Below, in pieces: positions 44,228 through 53,600 of a stretch of 64,000 nucleotides of DNA; position 1 is the stretch's first letter; each line of letters begins with the position of its first letter. The DNA lies in contig QQVD01000029.1 in NCBI GenBank assembly GCA_003388555.1, positions 62,001 to 126,000 on the forward strand. The letters run 5' to 3'. Under the pieces are notes generated by a model that saw nothing but the letters and a program-made list of their open reading frames with translations, was not told where the DNA came from and made no database searches. Source of the DNA: Acidobacteriota bacterium. Its GTDB lineage: Bacteria; Acidobacteriota; Thermoanaerobaculia; Multivoradales; Multivoraceae. The position numbers and the translations under genes were made by a program.

Positions 44228-45724
44228 TCAGAACCGCCGTACGTACTCCACGAACTGCTCCTGCAGGTCGCTGAGCGTCATCCCGTAGACCTGCTCGAGC
44301 GCGTCCTCCGCCGGATAGCCCTCGAGCAGGTAGAGCAGCAGGGTGGGGAACTGCTTCTCGGCCCACTCGCCTTCGCTGCCCTTGGCACCGCGCCTGTCGA
44401 CGTCGCCGTGACGCAGGAAGTGGATCAGCAGCCACGAGGTGCCGTAGTTCAGCGGCCCCTGCCTGCCGGTGAACAGCTCGGGCGGGATCGGCAGCAGCCC
44501 GGCGATCGAAGTCGCCTCGCCCTTGCGGATGGCCTCCTTGGTGTTCTCCAGCGTCCAGCCGCTCGCGGTGGTGCGCAGCGCCACCAGGCCGTGCGGGTCC
44601 ATCATGTAACGCCGCTTGATCGTCTTGCCGACGACGAGCTCGCCCTTGCCGGTGATCGTCGAGTTGCCGATGTACTCGGCGAGCCCCTCGACGAACCAGG
44701 TGCCGAGCCGGATCCCGGGTCGCGCCAGGTGCCTGGACATGTAGGCGTGCGTGGCCTCGTGCAGCAACGTCTGCAGAAGGGCTTCGTCGCTCGCCATCGT
44801 CTGCTTGAGCAGCACCAGGCCCGGCGCGATGTAGACACCGCTGTGGTGGGACGGCATGCCGAACCCAGCAGCGGCGGAGGCGAACGCCGACTGGCTGGAG
44901 TAGAGGTAGACCAGCACCTTCTGGCTCGGTGGCAGCAGTGGCAGGCCGCGGCCGAAGAGACCGTCGAGCACGCCGAAACTGGCCTCGAAGTTGTTGGCGA
45001 GGATCTCCGCCACGCCTTCCTGCTCGGCGTCGGTGACCACCAGGAAGCGCGGCGTCGAGTGCACGGCGCGCCGACCCTCGGCGAGCGCACGGTCGGCGAT
45101 CGCCGCCATGCCCTCGAGCCTCTCGATACGCGCCTTCTCGGTCAGCTTCGGGAAGTCGATCGGTGGGGCCACCGAGCGCAGGGGATCGACCGGCTCGTCG
45201 GCGCCGCCGACGGCGTCGCTCGTCTCGTGCTGCAGCGTCGCGAAGCGGATCGTCCACTCGAGCCGGCCGTCGACCGCGGTGCCGTCGGCCCGGCGCGCCG
45301 GCACGTAGTGCCAGGTGCGCACCATCTCCGTGGTCGCCCGGCGCACGATCTCGTCGTTCTCGGTGGTCGGCCGCACCGCCAGCACCTCGATCTCCGCCAC
45401 CAGGCCGTTGGGGTCGATGCGCGCCGCGAGATCGACCTCCGGCGTGAAGGGCAGCTCGCGCAACTCGGGGGGCGTGAGCGAGACGCGGCGATGCAGCAGG
45501 CGGGGCGGCGTGACCTCGGTCGCCGCCGCGGTCGAGCTCACTGCGGTCGTCACCAGCGGCCCCCTCACCGAACTGACTGAGCTGGATGGGCTGACCGCGC
45601 TGACCGGGCTCGCCCCGACCGGTGCGGCCGGCAGCGTCACCGAGCTCATGCAGAGGAGGACGGCCGCGGCCGGCGAGCGACCGGGCGCCGAGGCGAGCCA
45701 GCGTCGTTCACGGCATCGAGTCAT
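44228..45724 (-). CDS. Exported gluzincin-like peptidase with TonB-type domain (498 aa)
   Basis: Signal at about residues 8-32. A beta unit at about 95-170 (VDLAARIDPNGLVAEIEVLA, MVRTWHYVPARRADG) looks like a TonB C-terminal domain. The C-terminal half is a peptidase-MA-like zincin: LLHEATHAYMSRHL gives HExxH, and WFVEGLAEYIG supplies the third ligand Glu. The end is helical (LLYLLEGYPAEDALEQVYGM). The ATG lies inside the 3' end of the TPR gene (17-bp overlap), so the two are co-translated. Confidence 0.82.
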   Translation of the reverse strand: MTRCRERRWLASAPGRSPAAAVLLCMSSVTLPAAPVGASPVSAVSPSSSVSSVRGPLVTTAVSSTAAATEVTPPRLLHRRVSLTPPELRELPFTPEVDLAARIDPNGLVAEIEVLAVRPTTENDEIVRRATTEMVRTWHYVPARRADGTAVDGRLEWTIRFATLQHETSDAVGGADEPVDPLRSVAPPIDFPKLTEKARIERLEGMAAIADRALAEGRRAVHSTPRFLVVTDAEQEGVAEILANNFEASFGVLDGLFGRGLPLLPPSQKVLVYLYSSQSAFASAAAGFGMPSHHSGVYIAPGLVLLKQTMASDEALLQTLLHEATHAYMSRHLARPGIRLGTWFVEGLAEYIGNSTITGKGELVVGKTIKRRYMMDPHGLVALRTTASGWTLENTKEAIRKGEATSIAGLLPIPPELFTGRQGPLNYGTSWLLIHFLRHGDVDRRGAKGSEGEWAEKQFPTLLLYLLEGYPAEDALEQVYGMTLSDLQEQFVEYVRRF

Positions 45725-47150
45725 AGAGACTCCGATGGTGGGTGGCGGCGTCGGCGTTGCCGAGCTGGCGATGGCAGACCCAGAGCTGGTAGTGCGGCGC
45801 CTTCTGGGTCGGATCGAGCTCGACGCTGCGCTCGAGCAGCGGCAGCGCCTCGGCGCACTCGCCGAGCTTGACCAGCGCCATGGCGAGGAAGAAGGTGCTC
45901 TGGTAGCGCCCGTCGTTGAGCTGCACCGCGCGGCGGAAGGCGCGTGCGGAGTCGGCCCACTGTTCGCTGCGGTAGGCGGCGATGCCGAAGTTGTACCAGG
46001 CCGGCTCGCTGCCCCAGAGGGCATCGTCCGGGTGCTCCGCCGCCAGGCTCGAGAGCACCTCGTACGCGCGCTCGAACTGGCTCGAGGCCATCAGGTCGGC
46101 CGCCTGGTTGGCCAGAGCCATGGGTGAGTATTCGGTCTGCTTCGACCGCCACTCCTCCTCGTAGGCGAGACGATCCTCCTGCGTGCCGTAGAGGTAGACG
46201 ACGGCCCGGCGCGCCACCGTATGGCCCGGCTCGTGCTCGAGGGCGCGGCGGAAGAGCTTCTCGGCGGCCTCCAGGTGGCCACCTTCGCGCAGCAGCCAGG
46301 CGAGACCGGTCGCCACCGTGGCGTAGGAGAAGAGATCCGCGGCGGTGTAGAAGCCGGCCTCTCCGCCCAGGTACACGGCCTCTTCTGTCGAGCTCTGCCC
46401 GTCCTCTCCCGTCGCGGCATCGGCCTCACCGCGCGCGACCGGAGCCTCGAGCAGCGCGAGCACCTCGTCGACCCGGCCCGCCCGCGCCAGCAGCCGCAGC
46501 AGGGCCGGGCGCAGGTGCTCCGCCGACGCCGGGATCTCCGCCAGCACGTCCGCTGCCGCGCTCCACTCCTCCTGCTCGAGGTGGTGGCGGAACAGCCGCC
46601 AGCGCAGCATCGAAGAGTCCTCGAGCTCGCGCATTCGCACCAAGGTGCTGCCCAGCGCCTCGTCGTGCCCCAGGCGCTCGAGCAGGTCGGCGCGCACGTC
46701 GAGCGCACGCAGCCGACGGTCGGCCGAGAGCCCGGCGCCGTCGGCCTGCTCGCTGACCTCCTCCAGCAGCCGCTCGAGCAAGGACTGATCGAGCTCCGGC
46801 TCACGGGAGAGCTGCCGGGCGACGCCGATCGGCAGCTGGAACGAAGGGTCCTCGAAACGCGCCACCAACTCCCGTGAGATCGCCTCCACCTCCTCGGCCG
46901 GCAGCGCGACCCGCCGCCGCGCCTGCAGCAGGGCGACCAGCGCCGTCACCCCGCCGCGGCACGGCTCCCGAGCCGCGCGCAGCTGCGCCAGCTCGGCGTC
47001 GCGATCGCCGCGCAGGGACTCGACGGTCGCCGCCCGCAGCGTCCGCACACACTCCACCGGCGGCAGCTCCGCCGCGGCGGCCGCTTCCGCCGCGATCAGC
47101 CCGGCGACCGCGAGCCACGCGGCCGCGACCGGTACCTTCCTCCACACCAT
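45708..47150 (-). CDS. Exported TPR protein (480 aa)
   Basis: Signal peptide 1-27. Two helical halves: an N-terminal repeat array (about 30-230) and tetratricopeptide repeats at about 285-475 (LFRRALEHEPGHTVARRAV, AFRRAVQLNDGRYQSTFF, LLERSVELDPTQKAPHYQ). Probably a scaffold for the peptidase encoded downstream, with which it overlaps; that partnership is inferred. Start ATG 47150 is chosen for the compact signal and GAGGGG upstream. Confidence 0.82.
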   Translation of the reverse strand: MVWRKVPVAAAWLAVAGLIAAEAAAAAELPPVECVRTLRAATVESLRGDRDAELAQLRAAREPCRGGVTALVALLQARRRVALPAEEVEAISRELVARFEDPSFQLPIGVARQLSREPELDQSLLERLLEEVSEQADGAGLSADRRLRALDVRADLLERLGHDEALGSTLVRMRELEDSSMLRWRLFRHHLEQEEWSAAADVLAEIPASAEHLRPALLRLLARAGRVDEVLALLEAPVARGEADAATGEDGQSSTEEAVYLGGEAGFYTAADLFSYATVATGLAWLLREGGHLEAAEKLFRRALEHEPGHTVARRAVVYLYGTQEDRLAYEEEWRSKQTEYSPMALANQAADLMASSQFERAYEVLSSLAAEHPDDALWGSEPAWYNFGIAAYRSEQWADSARAFRRAVQLNDGRYQSTFFLAMALVKLGECAEALPLLERSVELDPTQKAPHYQLWVCHRQLGNADAATHHRSLYDSMP

Positions 47151-47293
47151 CCTGCGCCCCCTCAGGCTCTGAGTCCGCGACGCCGCAAGCTGTCTCTGAC
47201 GCGTCAGGGGTCGCAAGACCCCAACAGCACCTCGATCCTCGCCCGCGAGCGGCGAGAAGGCAACTCGGGAGCGGCCAGACAGCAGCGTTTTGC

Positions 47294-47299
47294 TAGGTT
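47294..47299 (+). promoter_or_regulatory. -10 box TAGGTT, leaderless start of the ELWxxDGT gene
   Basis: TGCTAGGTT is followed by six bases and ATG at 47306; no Shine-Dalgarno is present. Confidence 0.4.
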
Positions 47300-47305
47300 G
47301 CCCGG

Positions 47306-49964
47306 ATGATCTCTCATCCCAGGCTGAGTCTCCACGAACGTCGCACCACCGTGCACCGAACGATCACTCTGCGCTGCGCTGCCGTCGCACTCGTCGCGCT
47401 CGTCGCGCTCTCTCTGACTCCGGAGCTCAGCGCTCAACTCTCCTTCGTCAAGGACCTCGACCCCACCGTCGAGGAAGAGGGCATCTGGGCGCTCGAACCC
47501 GGGGTGCGTCACGGAGAGTCCTTCTACTTCATCGAGTGGGACTGGCAGAACCGTCCCTGGCGCATCACGCGCTACAACCCCAAGGAAGGGGATCGACGGC
47601 TCACCTATCCCCGCTGGCCCGGAGAGATGGTCTCGATCGGAGAGGAGACGTACTTCTGGGCCTCGGCCTCGCCGACCAGCGGCAGCCAACATCACCTCTG
47701 GCGCATCGACGCCGAGGAGGAGATCACTGCCATTCTCGGTCCGCTGGACCTCGGTTGGAAATCTCCACCGATCCTTGCCAACGGCACGCTCTTCTTCAGC
47801 AGCACCAGTCAGTTCATCGGCTCCGTCTGGAGCCGCCTCTGGAGCAGCGACGGCACCGCCCTGGGTACCGTGCAGATCTACGAGTCCGACGCGTCTGCTG
47901 CCATCCTCCCGAGTGAGCTCGACGATCGCGCCTACTTCCTCGCTGACGAAGCACTGTGGCGCTCCGACGGAACGCCGCAGGGCACGGTGCAGATCGTCCA
48001 GATCCCCGAGGCCGCGACGGGATGGACGCTGGCCTTCGCCGACAGGCTCTACTTCAACCGCTACGCTCCAATGCAGGAGCTGTGGAGTTGGGGGCTCGAC
48101 GGTACCCTGCGGCGGGAGTCCGCCGAAGGAACGATCGTCCGAAGTTCGTGGGCGGGCCTCCCCGTGCCTGCGGCCGGACACCTCTACTTCCTGGCCGAGG
48201 ACGGGGGAACCGCCAAGCTGTGGAGAGTGGCGCTTTCGGGTGGCGTCGAGCTGGTGCTCGACACGGAGAACACGTTCGACTCGTCCGCCGAACTGGTCGC
48301 GAGCTGCGACTCGGTGTTCCTGGCGGGGGTCGGCTCTGGGAACCGCTTCTGGCACGTCGACGGCGCGACGGCAACCGTCACCGAGCTCACCCAGCGGACC
48401 ACCGCCTCTCGGCTCGTCGGAGACGGTTCCGGGTCCGTGTTCTTCTTCGCGGATGCGCCCTGGCAAAGCGGGCGCTTCTTGTGGGAGAGCGACGGCACCC
48501 TCGAGGGCACCACTACCGTCAACGACGAACCGGGGCTCTACACACTGGTGCTTCATGCGGACTCGCAGCAGGTCCTCTTCCGCTCCACCGCCTCGGTATT
48601 CGACAAGGCGCAGCTCTGGGGTTTCGATCGCGCCGCCGGCACGACGACCCAGCTGACCCACCGGACCGTGCCAGGGGAGAACTACTTCAGCACTTCCGGC
48701 AGTTCGGCGACAAGCTTCTCGTCCTCTTCCGAGACTCCACCTACTCGTGGAGCGTGCAGGTCACCGACGGGACCCCCGAGGGCACCCTCGACGTGGCGCC
48801 GGGAATCGCGCCGGCGATCGCCGAGCGCCCATCGACCAGTGGTGCGCGCTGGCAGGACACTGCGGCGCTGGGGCATCTCGCGTTCTTCTCGTCTTGGGAG
48901 CCAGACTCGGCAGGGTACCGAGTCTGGGTGACGGACGGCACCCGGACCGGCACCCGTCCTCTGACCACTGGAGGAGCGCTGATCGGAGCCGCTGACGACA
49001 ATGTCTACTTCCACCAGGCCGGGGCACTCTGGCGTAGCGATGGGACGGCCGAAGGCACCCGCCAGGTGGCCACGGACTGGGCTTCGGCTGCCTACGACCT
49101 CGACGGCGGCCCCCTCTTTCTGCGGTCGGGTCTCGGCGTTCCGCTCGGGTTCCACCAACTCGACGACGAGGGCGGCGCACTGCTCCCCGTACCGGGCGAC
49201 TGGCATTCGATCTGCGAGATCCTGTCCCAGATCGACGGCCTGCTCTACTTCACCGCGCGATCCGCGGAGACCTCGTCGTGCGCGCTGTGGCGGACCGACG
49301 GCACGCTGCAGCAGACAGTCGCCCTGAGCGAGCCAGGCGAAGCGTGGGACGACCTGTGGCAGTTCCAGTACTGGATCGACAAGCCGGGAAGGATCGGCCT
49401 CTCGGTCAACGGCCGCTTCCTGATGGGCTGCAACGGGCTCTGTGCGGTGGCCCTCGACGGCTCGGCCGTCGAGCCGCTCGTCGACCAGACCGGCGAACCG
49501 TTCGCGCCGAACGTCGAGGGATCGATTCAGACCGGCAGCCACGTCTTCCTCGCCGCGGACCGTGAAGACGTCGGGTGGGAACTTTGGATCACCGACCTTC
49601 TGGCGGGTGGGACCGAGCTCTTCGACTACAGCCCCGGTGGGTACAGCAGCGACAGCTGGATCGCGGCTCTGGTCTCGGCCGGAGGTCGCGCCTACTTCGC
49701 CGCGCCCGACGCTCGCTTCGGCCGCGAGCTGTGGACCAGCGACGGGACCCGTTCCGGCACCCGGCTCGCGGTCGAGTCGAAGCCGGGGATCGACTCGTTC
49801 TCCTCCTACTCGACCTACGCCTACCAGCTCAGCGAGGGCGCATCGTCTTCCTCGCCTGGACGCCCGAGCACGGCTGGGCGTTCTGGCGCTACGACATCGA
49901 GCAGATCTTCTACGACGACTTCGAGCGCGGATCGAGCGATGCCTGGTCGGGCACCGTGCCGTGA
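47306..49964 (+). pseudogene. ELWxxDGT-repeat secreted protein gene with two frameshifts
   Basis: Signal peptide (about 1-44), then about ten repeats of the type LW-x2-DGT-x2-GT, for example RLWSSDGTALGTVQ, ALWRSDGTAEGTRQ and ELWTSDGTRSGTRL, which form a beta-propeller-like surface protein in related bacteria. The frame is lost near 48700 (after ENYFSTSG, resumed as FGDKLLVLFRDS) and again near 49840 (after QLSEG, resumed as RIVFLAWTPEH). Each is a one-base loss. The true C-terminus is FYDDFERGSSDAWSGTVP. Restored length would be about 886 aa. Recent pseudogene or sequencing errors. Confidence 0.75.
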
Positions 49965-49982
49965 GCTGACAGCGCGGGTCGC

Positions 49983-49988
49983 TACAAT
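49983..49988 (+). promoter_or_regulatory. -10-like TACAAT of the M14 carboxypeptidase gene
   Basis: GCTACAAT about 105 bp before the TTG start, giving a leader of about 97 nt. It is the best match to the standard -10 consensus in this region. Confidence 0.4.
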
Positions 49989-50091
49989 CGCGCGGTTCTT
50001 CGTTTTCACGCCGCGGATCAACGCCTGGAAGCACGGGCCGGATCCCTCCCAAGACTCAACGACCCTTCCGGTCGTCCGAGAGGAGCCTCGT

Positions 50092-51882
50092 TTGAACTCC
50101 GTCCCGCCGCATGAAGTCCGCTGCTCCGCGGTTGCGCCTCTGCCGATTCGTCTTCTCCGCGCCGGCGTCACGACGACGCTGGGCCTGCTCGCCGTGCTGG
50201 TCGTCGCTCCTTCCTCCACGGCCCAGTCCGCCACGGACCCCTCCCTCACCGACGACGGCCCCTGGATCGTGCGCGCGGCCGCGAGCCCTGGTGACCGCGA
50301 CCTGCTCGGCGCGGTGGCCGGGATCGTCGGCCATCTCAAGGTCGAGGACGACGGCGCGCTCCTGCTGCACGTCGACGACGCGTTCGAGCGCGACCGGCTG
50401 CTGGCGCTCGGCGTCGTGCTCGAGCTCGACCGCGCCGAAACCGACCGCGTGCGCGGCATCCTCGAGCAGCTGCGCGGCGGCGCTCCCCTGCGCACGATCC
50501 CGGGCTTCTCCTGCTACCGCACGGTCGAGGAGACCTTGGCCCGGGGCGCGCAGATCGCGGCCGACCATCCCACCCTGGCGACGTGGACCGATCTCGGCGA
50601 CAGCTGGGAGAAGCAGAACCCGGGCAACGGCGGCGACGGCTACGACCTCTTCGTGCTGCGCCTGACCAACGCGGCGATCGCCGGCCCGAAGCCCGACTTC
50701 GTGGTGCTCGGCGGCCTGCACGCGCGCGAGTACACCACCGCCGAGCTGGCGACGCGCTTCGCCGAGCTGCTGATCGACGGCTACGGAGTCGATGCCGACG
50801 CCACCTGGCTGCTCGATCACCACGAGATCCATCTGGTGCTGCAGGTCAACCCCGACGGCCGCAAGCGCGCCGAGAGCGGTCTGCTGTGGCGCAAGAACGC
50901 CAACAACGACCACTGCGGCAACACCAACGACCGCGGCATCGATCTCAACCGCAACTTCGATTTCGAATGGGGCTGTTGCGGCGGCTCCAGTGGTAGCGCC
51001 TGCTCGACCAGCTTCCGCGGCCCCTCGGCACGCTCCGAGCCCGAGGCGATCGTGGTGATGGACTACATGGACGGTGTCTTCCCTGACCAGCGCCCCGACG
51101 ACCAGGTCACCGCGGCGCCGCTCGACTCCGAGGGCCTGTTCATCGACCTGCACTCCTTCGGCGAGGTGGTGCTCAGCTCGTGGGGCTTCACCACCACGCC
51201 GCCACCCAACGGCCAGGGGATCCTGACGCTGGCGCGCAAGTACGCCTACTTCCCCGACTACTTCGCCCAGCTCGGCAGCCTCGGCACCGTCGACGGCGCC
51301 ACCAAGGACTACGCCTACGGGCGACTCGGCGTGCCCGGCTACACGGTGGAGCTGGGCACCACCTTCTTCCAGTCGTGCACCGACTTCGAGAACCAGATCG
51401 CGCCCGACAACCTCGACGCGCTGCTGCACATCGCCAAGAACGTGCGCACGCCGTACGTGACGCCCTCCGGCCCCGACGCCTACGACCTGGCGCTCTCCGC
51501 GGCCTCGGTCCACGTCGGCGAGCCCGTCACCTTGAGCGCCACGGTCGACGACACCCGCTACGACTCGCTCGCCGAGCCGCGCCAGAACGTCGCCGCCGCC
51601 GAGCTCTACGTCGACACTCCACCGTGGGACGGCGGCACTCCGCTCGCCATGCTCCCCGGCGACGGTCTCTTCGACGCGACGATCGAAGGCGTCGAGCTCG
51701 AGCTCGACACGTCGGCACTGGCGCCCGGCCAACACATCCTGTTCGTGCGTGGTCAGGACGCCGACGGCAACTTCGGGGCGCCGTCGGCGATCTTCCTCGA
51801 CGTCGACGACGGCTCGATCTTCGCCGACGGCTTCGAGTCCGGCGACACCACCTCCTGGTCGTCGGCCACCGGCGCGCGCTGA
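50092..51882 (+). CDS. Exported zinc carboxypeptidase, M14 family (596 aa)
   Basis: Signal peptide to about residue 45, propeptide-like region to about 150, then the catalytic domain. GGLHARE holds the first His and Glu ligands (about 210-213), QVNPDGRKRAES and DLNRNFDFEWGC line the site, IDLHSFGE is the third ligand (about 352) and YTVELGTTF has the general-base Glu (about 420). A beta-sandwich follows, and the protein ends with IFADGFESGDTTSWSS, a tail similar to that of the preceding gene. The start is TTG, with AGGAG 6 nt upstream; the nearby ATG at 50111 is out of frame. Confidence 0.93.
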   Translation: MNSVPPHEVRCSAVAPLPIRLLRAGVTTTLGLLAVLVVAPSSTAQSATDPSLTDDGPWIVRAAASPGDRDLLGAVAGIVGHLKVEDDGALLLHVDDAFERDRLLALGVVLELDRAETDRVRGILEQLRGGAPLRTIPGFSCYRTVEETLARGAQIAADHPTLATWTDLGDSWEKQNPGNGGDGYDLFVLRLTNAAIAGPKPDFVVLGGLHAREYTTAELATRFAELLIDGYGVDADATWLLDHHEIHLVLQVNPDGRKRAESGLLWRKNANNDHCGNTNDRGIDLNRNFDFEWGCCGGSSGSACSTSFRGPSARSEPEAIVVMDYMDGVFPDQRPDDQVTAAPLDSEGLFIDLHSFGEVVLSSWGFTTTPPPNGQGILTLARKYAYFPDYFAQLGSLGTVDGATKDYAYGRLGVPGYTVELGTTFFQSCTDFENQIAPDNLDALLHIAKNVRTPYVTPSGPDAYDLALSAASVHVGEPVTLSATVDDTRYDSLAEPRQNVAAAELYVDTPPWDGGTPLAMLPGDGLFDATIEGVELELDTSALAPGQHILFVRGQDADGNFGAPSAIFLDVDDGSIFADGFESGDTTSWSSATGAR

Positions 51883-51914
51883 AGCGTCGCGACCGCCGCG
51901 GGGCGAAGGTTCAC

Positions 51915-52064
51915 TCAGAGGCGGTCGAGCAGCTCGATCACCGACTCGAGCGAGCGCACGCCACGGCGCTCGTCTCCCAGGTCGCTTCGCACCCTGGCGA
52001 CGAGGAAGCGCCGGTCGGCATCGATCAGGTCGGCGACCGACTCCTGTGGGCGTTCCCCTCGGGG
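51915..52064 (-). pseudogene. 3' fragment of a small helical protein gene
   Basis: Minus-strand frame reading ESVADLIDADRRFLVARV, then SDLGDERRGVRSLES and VIELLDRL before a stop at 51915. It is open only to a TAG at 52065 and has no start codon. The central part matches the fragment at 53265-53380. Together they look like one gene broken apart by the methyltransferase gene in between. Confidence 0.6.
51930..52044. repeat. Left copy of a ~115-bp direct repeat flanking a methyltransferase gene
   Basis: Aligns with 53265-53380 in the same orientation at roughly 85 percent identity by eye, with a one-base length difference. Both copies encode the same helical segment on the minus strand. Confidence 0.75.
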
Positions 52065-52143
52065 CTACGAGGAGGTGACGGGGGACGGCGAGCCCAGGCG
52101 CGGTCCCGTGAAGCGGCGATTCCGAGCCGGACCTGTTCTACGG

Positions 52144-53025
52144 TCACGGAAGCCAACCGGCTCCCGCCCTCTGCAACCAGGGCAGGGCGGCTTCGGGATC
52201 GGCGAGCCGAGCTGAGAACGACAGATCACGGCCGTTTCCGGGGTGGAAGTCGACGACGAAGCCGATGCGGGTCAGGCACGTCTCGACGATCTCGCGTGAG
52301 ATCCACATGAAGTGCGGTCCCGCGCTGCCTCGGCGGGCGTAGGCGCCGGGCGCGTTGTGCAGCAACTTGAGGAAGCCCATCTCGTTGCAGGCGTCAGCGA
52401 CGTTCATCGCCACCACTCCGCCGGGACGCAGGACCCTGGAAGCCGTGAGCCAGTAGACCATCAAGGTGTGCAGGTCGACGTGCACCATCGCATCGAAGGA
52501 GTAGAGAGCGTCGACCTTGCGCTCGAGGTCAGCCGCCTCGAGGGTTCGCATGACGAAGAGCGGATCGGAATCGAGCAGGTGGCAACACAGCCGACCCGAC
52601 TCGACGTGGCTGCGACAACGTCGTCGAAGTGCTGTGGTGAAGGCGGTCGACACGTCGAAGGCGTGGATCCTGGCGCGCCCGTACCGTTCGAGGGCCAGGG
52701 TGGTGAAGCGACCGGCACCCGAGCCCAGCTCGCAGAGCTCCCTGACCTCGTCGGCGGCGAGGGTCTGGTCCAGCGGCCGCAGGCACTCCTCCATCAGCGT
52801 TCTGGCGCTCGCCTCGTCGCCCCACTCGTCCCCGGGCCACCGGTACTCGTCGTCCGTGGTGTTGAGCACCCTCCAGGGCTCGAGGTCCGTCTCGCGATGG
52901 GGCTTCGACCTGCGGATGCGCTCGAAGTCGCGCCGCACGTAGCGATCCCAGACCTGATCGTAGGTGTCGGGCCGAGCACCGAGACCTCGCACCGCTCGTT
53001 TCGTCGCCCGCAGTATGCGTTTCAT
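52144..53025 (-). CDS. Class I SAM-dependent methyltransferase (293 aa)
   Basis: Basic N-terminal 45 residues, then motif I ELCELGSGAGRFTTLALERYG (about residues 95-113), an acidic residue after strand 2 (HAFDVSTAF), DALYSFDAMVHVD (motif II/post-II) and VLRPGGVVAMNVAD (motif III). The layout is that of small-molecule or sugar-chain methyltransferases; the substrate is unknown. It is flanked on both sides by copies of a fragment of an unrelated small gene, which suggests it arrived by insertion. Confidence 0.87.
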   Translation of the reverse strand: MKRILRATKRAVRGLGARPDTYDQVWDRYVRRDFERIRRSKPHRETDLEPWRVLNTTDDEYRWPGDEWGDEASARTLMEECLRPLDQTLAADEVRELCELGSGAGRFTTLALERYGRARIHAFDVSTAFTTALRRRCRSHVESGRLCCHLLDSDPLFVMRTLEAADLERKVDALYSFDAMVHVDLHTLMVYWLTASRVLRPGGVVAMNVADACNEMGFLKLLHNAPGAYARRGSAGPHFMWISREIVETCLTRIGFVVDFHPGNGRDLSFSARLADPEAALPWLQRAGAGWLP

Positions 53026-53264
53026 CGCTGGTCCCCAGACTCAGGTCACCGAGGCGTTGGCTCCGGCGGCCGTCGACCGCGGGCTCGCCTGTTCATCGCT
53101 GGCTCGAGCCTCGCGCCAGCGCTCGCGGGAAGCTCGCTTCGTTCATCAGCCGAACGTCCGCCTCCGGATCGTCGCACAGGTGCCCCGGGGCCCGCCCGGT
53201 CTGGCTCATCCTCAGCGCCGCCACTCTCCGACCGCGACCGGCGACGATCTGCTCGACCGACCAG

Positions 53265-53380
53265 CAGCTCGATCACCGACTCCAGCGAGCGCACGCCGCG
53301 GCGCTCGTCTCCGAGATCGCCTCGCACCCGCGCGACCAGCAACCGCCGATCCGCCTCCGATCAGGTCGGCGACGGCCTCC
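53265..53380. repeat. Right copy of the ~115-bp direct repeat
   Basis: Partner of 51930-52044. The pair brackets a segment of about 1.2 kb containing only the methyltransferase gene. Confidence 0.75.
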
Positions 53381-53505
53381 ATGCGGCGTAGATCCTGCGG
53401 GCTGGGCGACGTCGTCAGCCTGCTCTCGAACGTCCAAAGCTCGGCCTCGAGAGCAGAGCGGAGATCCGTCGCGGGAGCCGGCCTTGCATCATAGAAATCG
53501 ACTTC
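53265..53505 (-). pseudogene. 5' and middle part of the broken small helical protein gene
   Basis: Minus-strand reading: EVDFYDARPAPATDLRSALE, AELWTFESRLTTSPSPQDLRR, MEAVADLI, then after a one-base shift near 53360 EADRRLLVARVRGDLGDE and RRGVRSLESVIELL. The natural end (DRL, stop) is missing here but present in the fragment at 51915. No start codon is evident in frame. The rest of the 53026-53600 gap shows nothing else. Confidence 0.55.
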
Positions 53506-53600
53506 TAATCTGCAAGAGCGCCTCGCGGGAGCCCGGGAAACGACCCGGCACGCACTCGGGCGCCGGGTCGCTTCGCGTAGCGGTCAGCGGCAGCGGCTGG

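Noticed and set aside
47956-50091. A 1308 aa fusion of the repeat protein and the M14 carboxypeptidase
   Set aside because: Only an accident of frameshifts. The first ~240 codons are out of frame with the repeats, and the carboxypeptidase has its own Shine-Dalgarno, TTG start and signal peptide.
51930-53380. Insertion sequence or transposon ends
   Set aside because: The flanking repeats are coding fragments in direct orientation; no transposase or terminal inverted repeat is seen.
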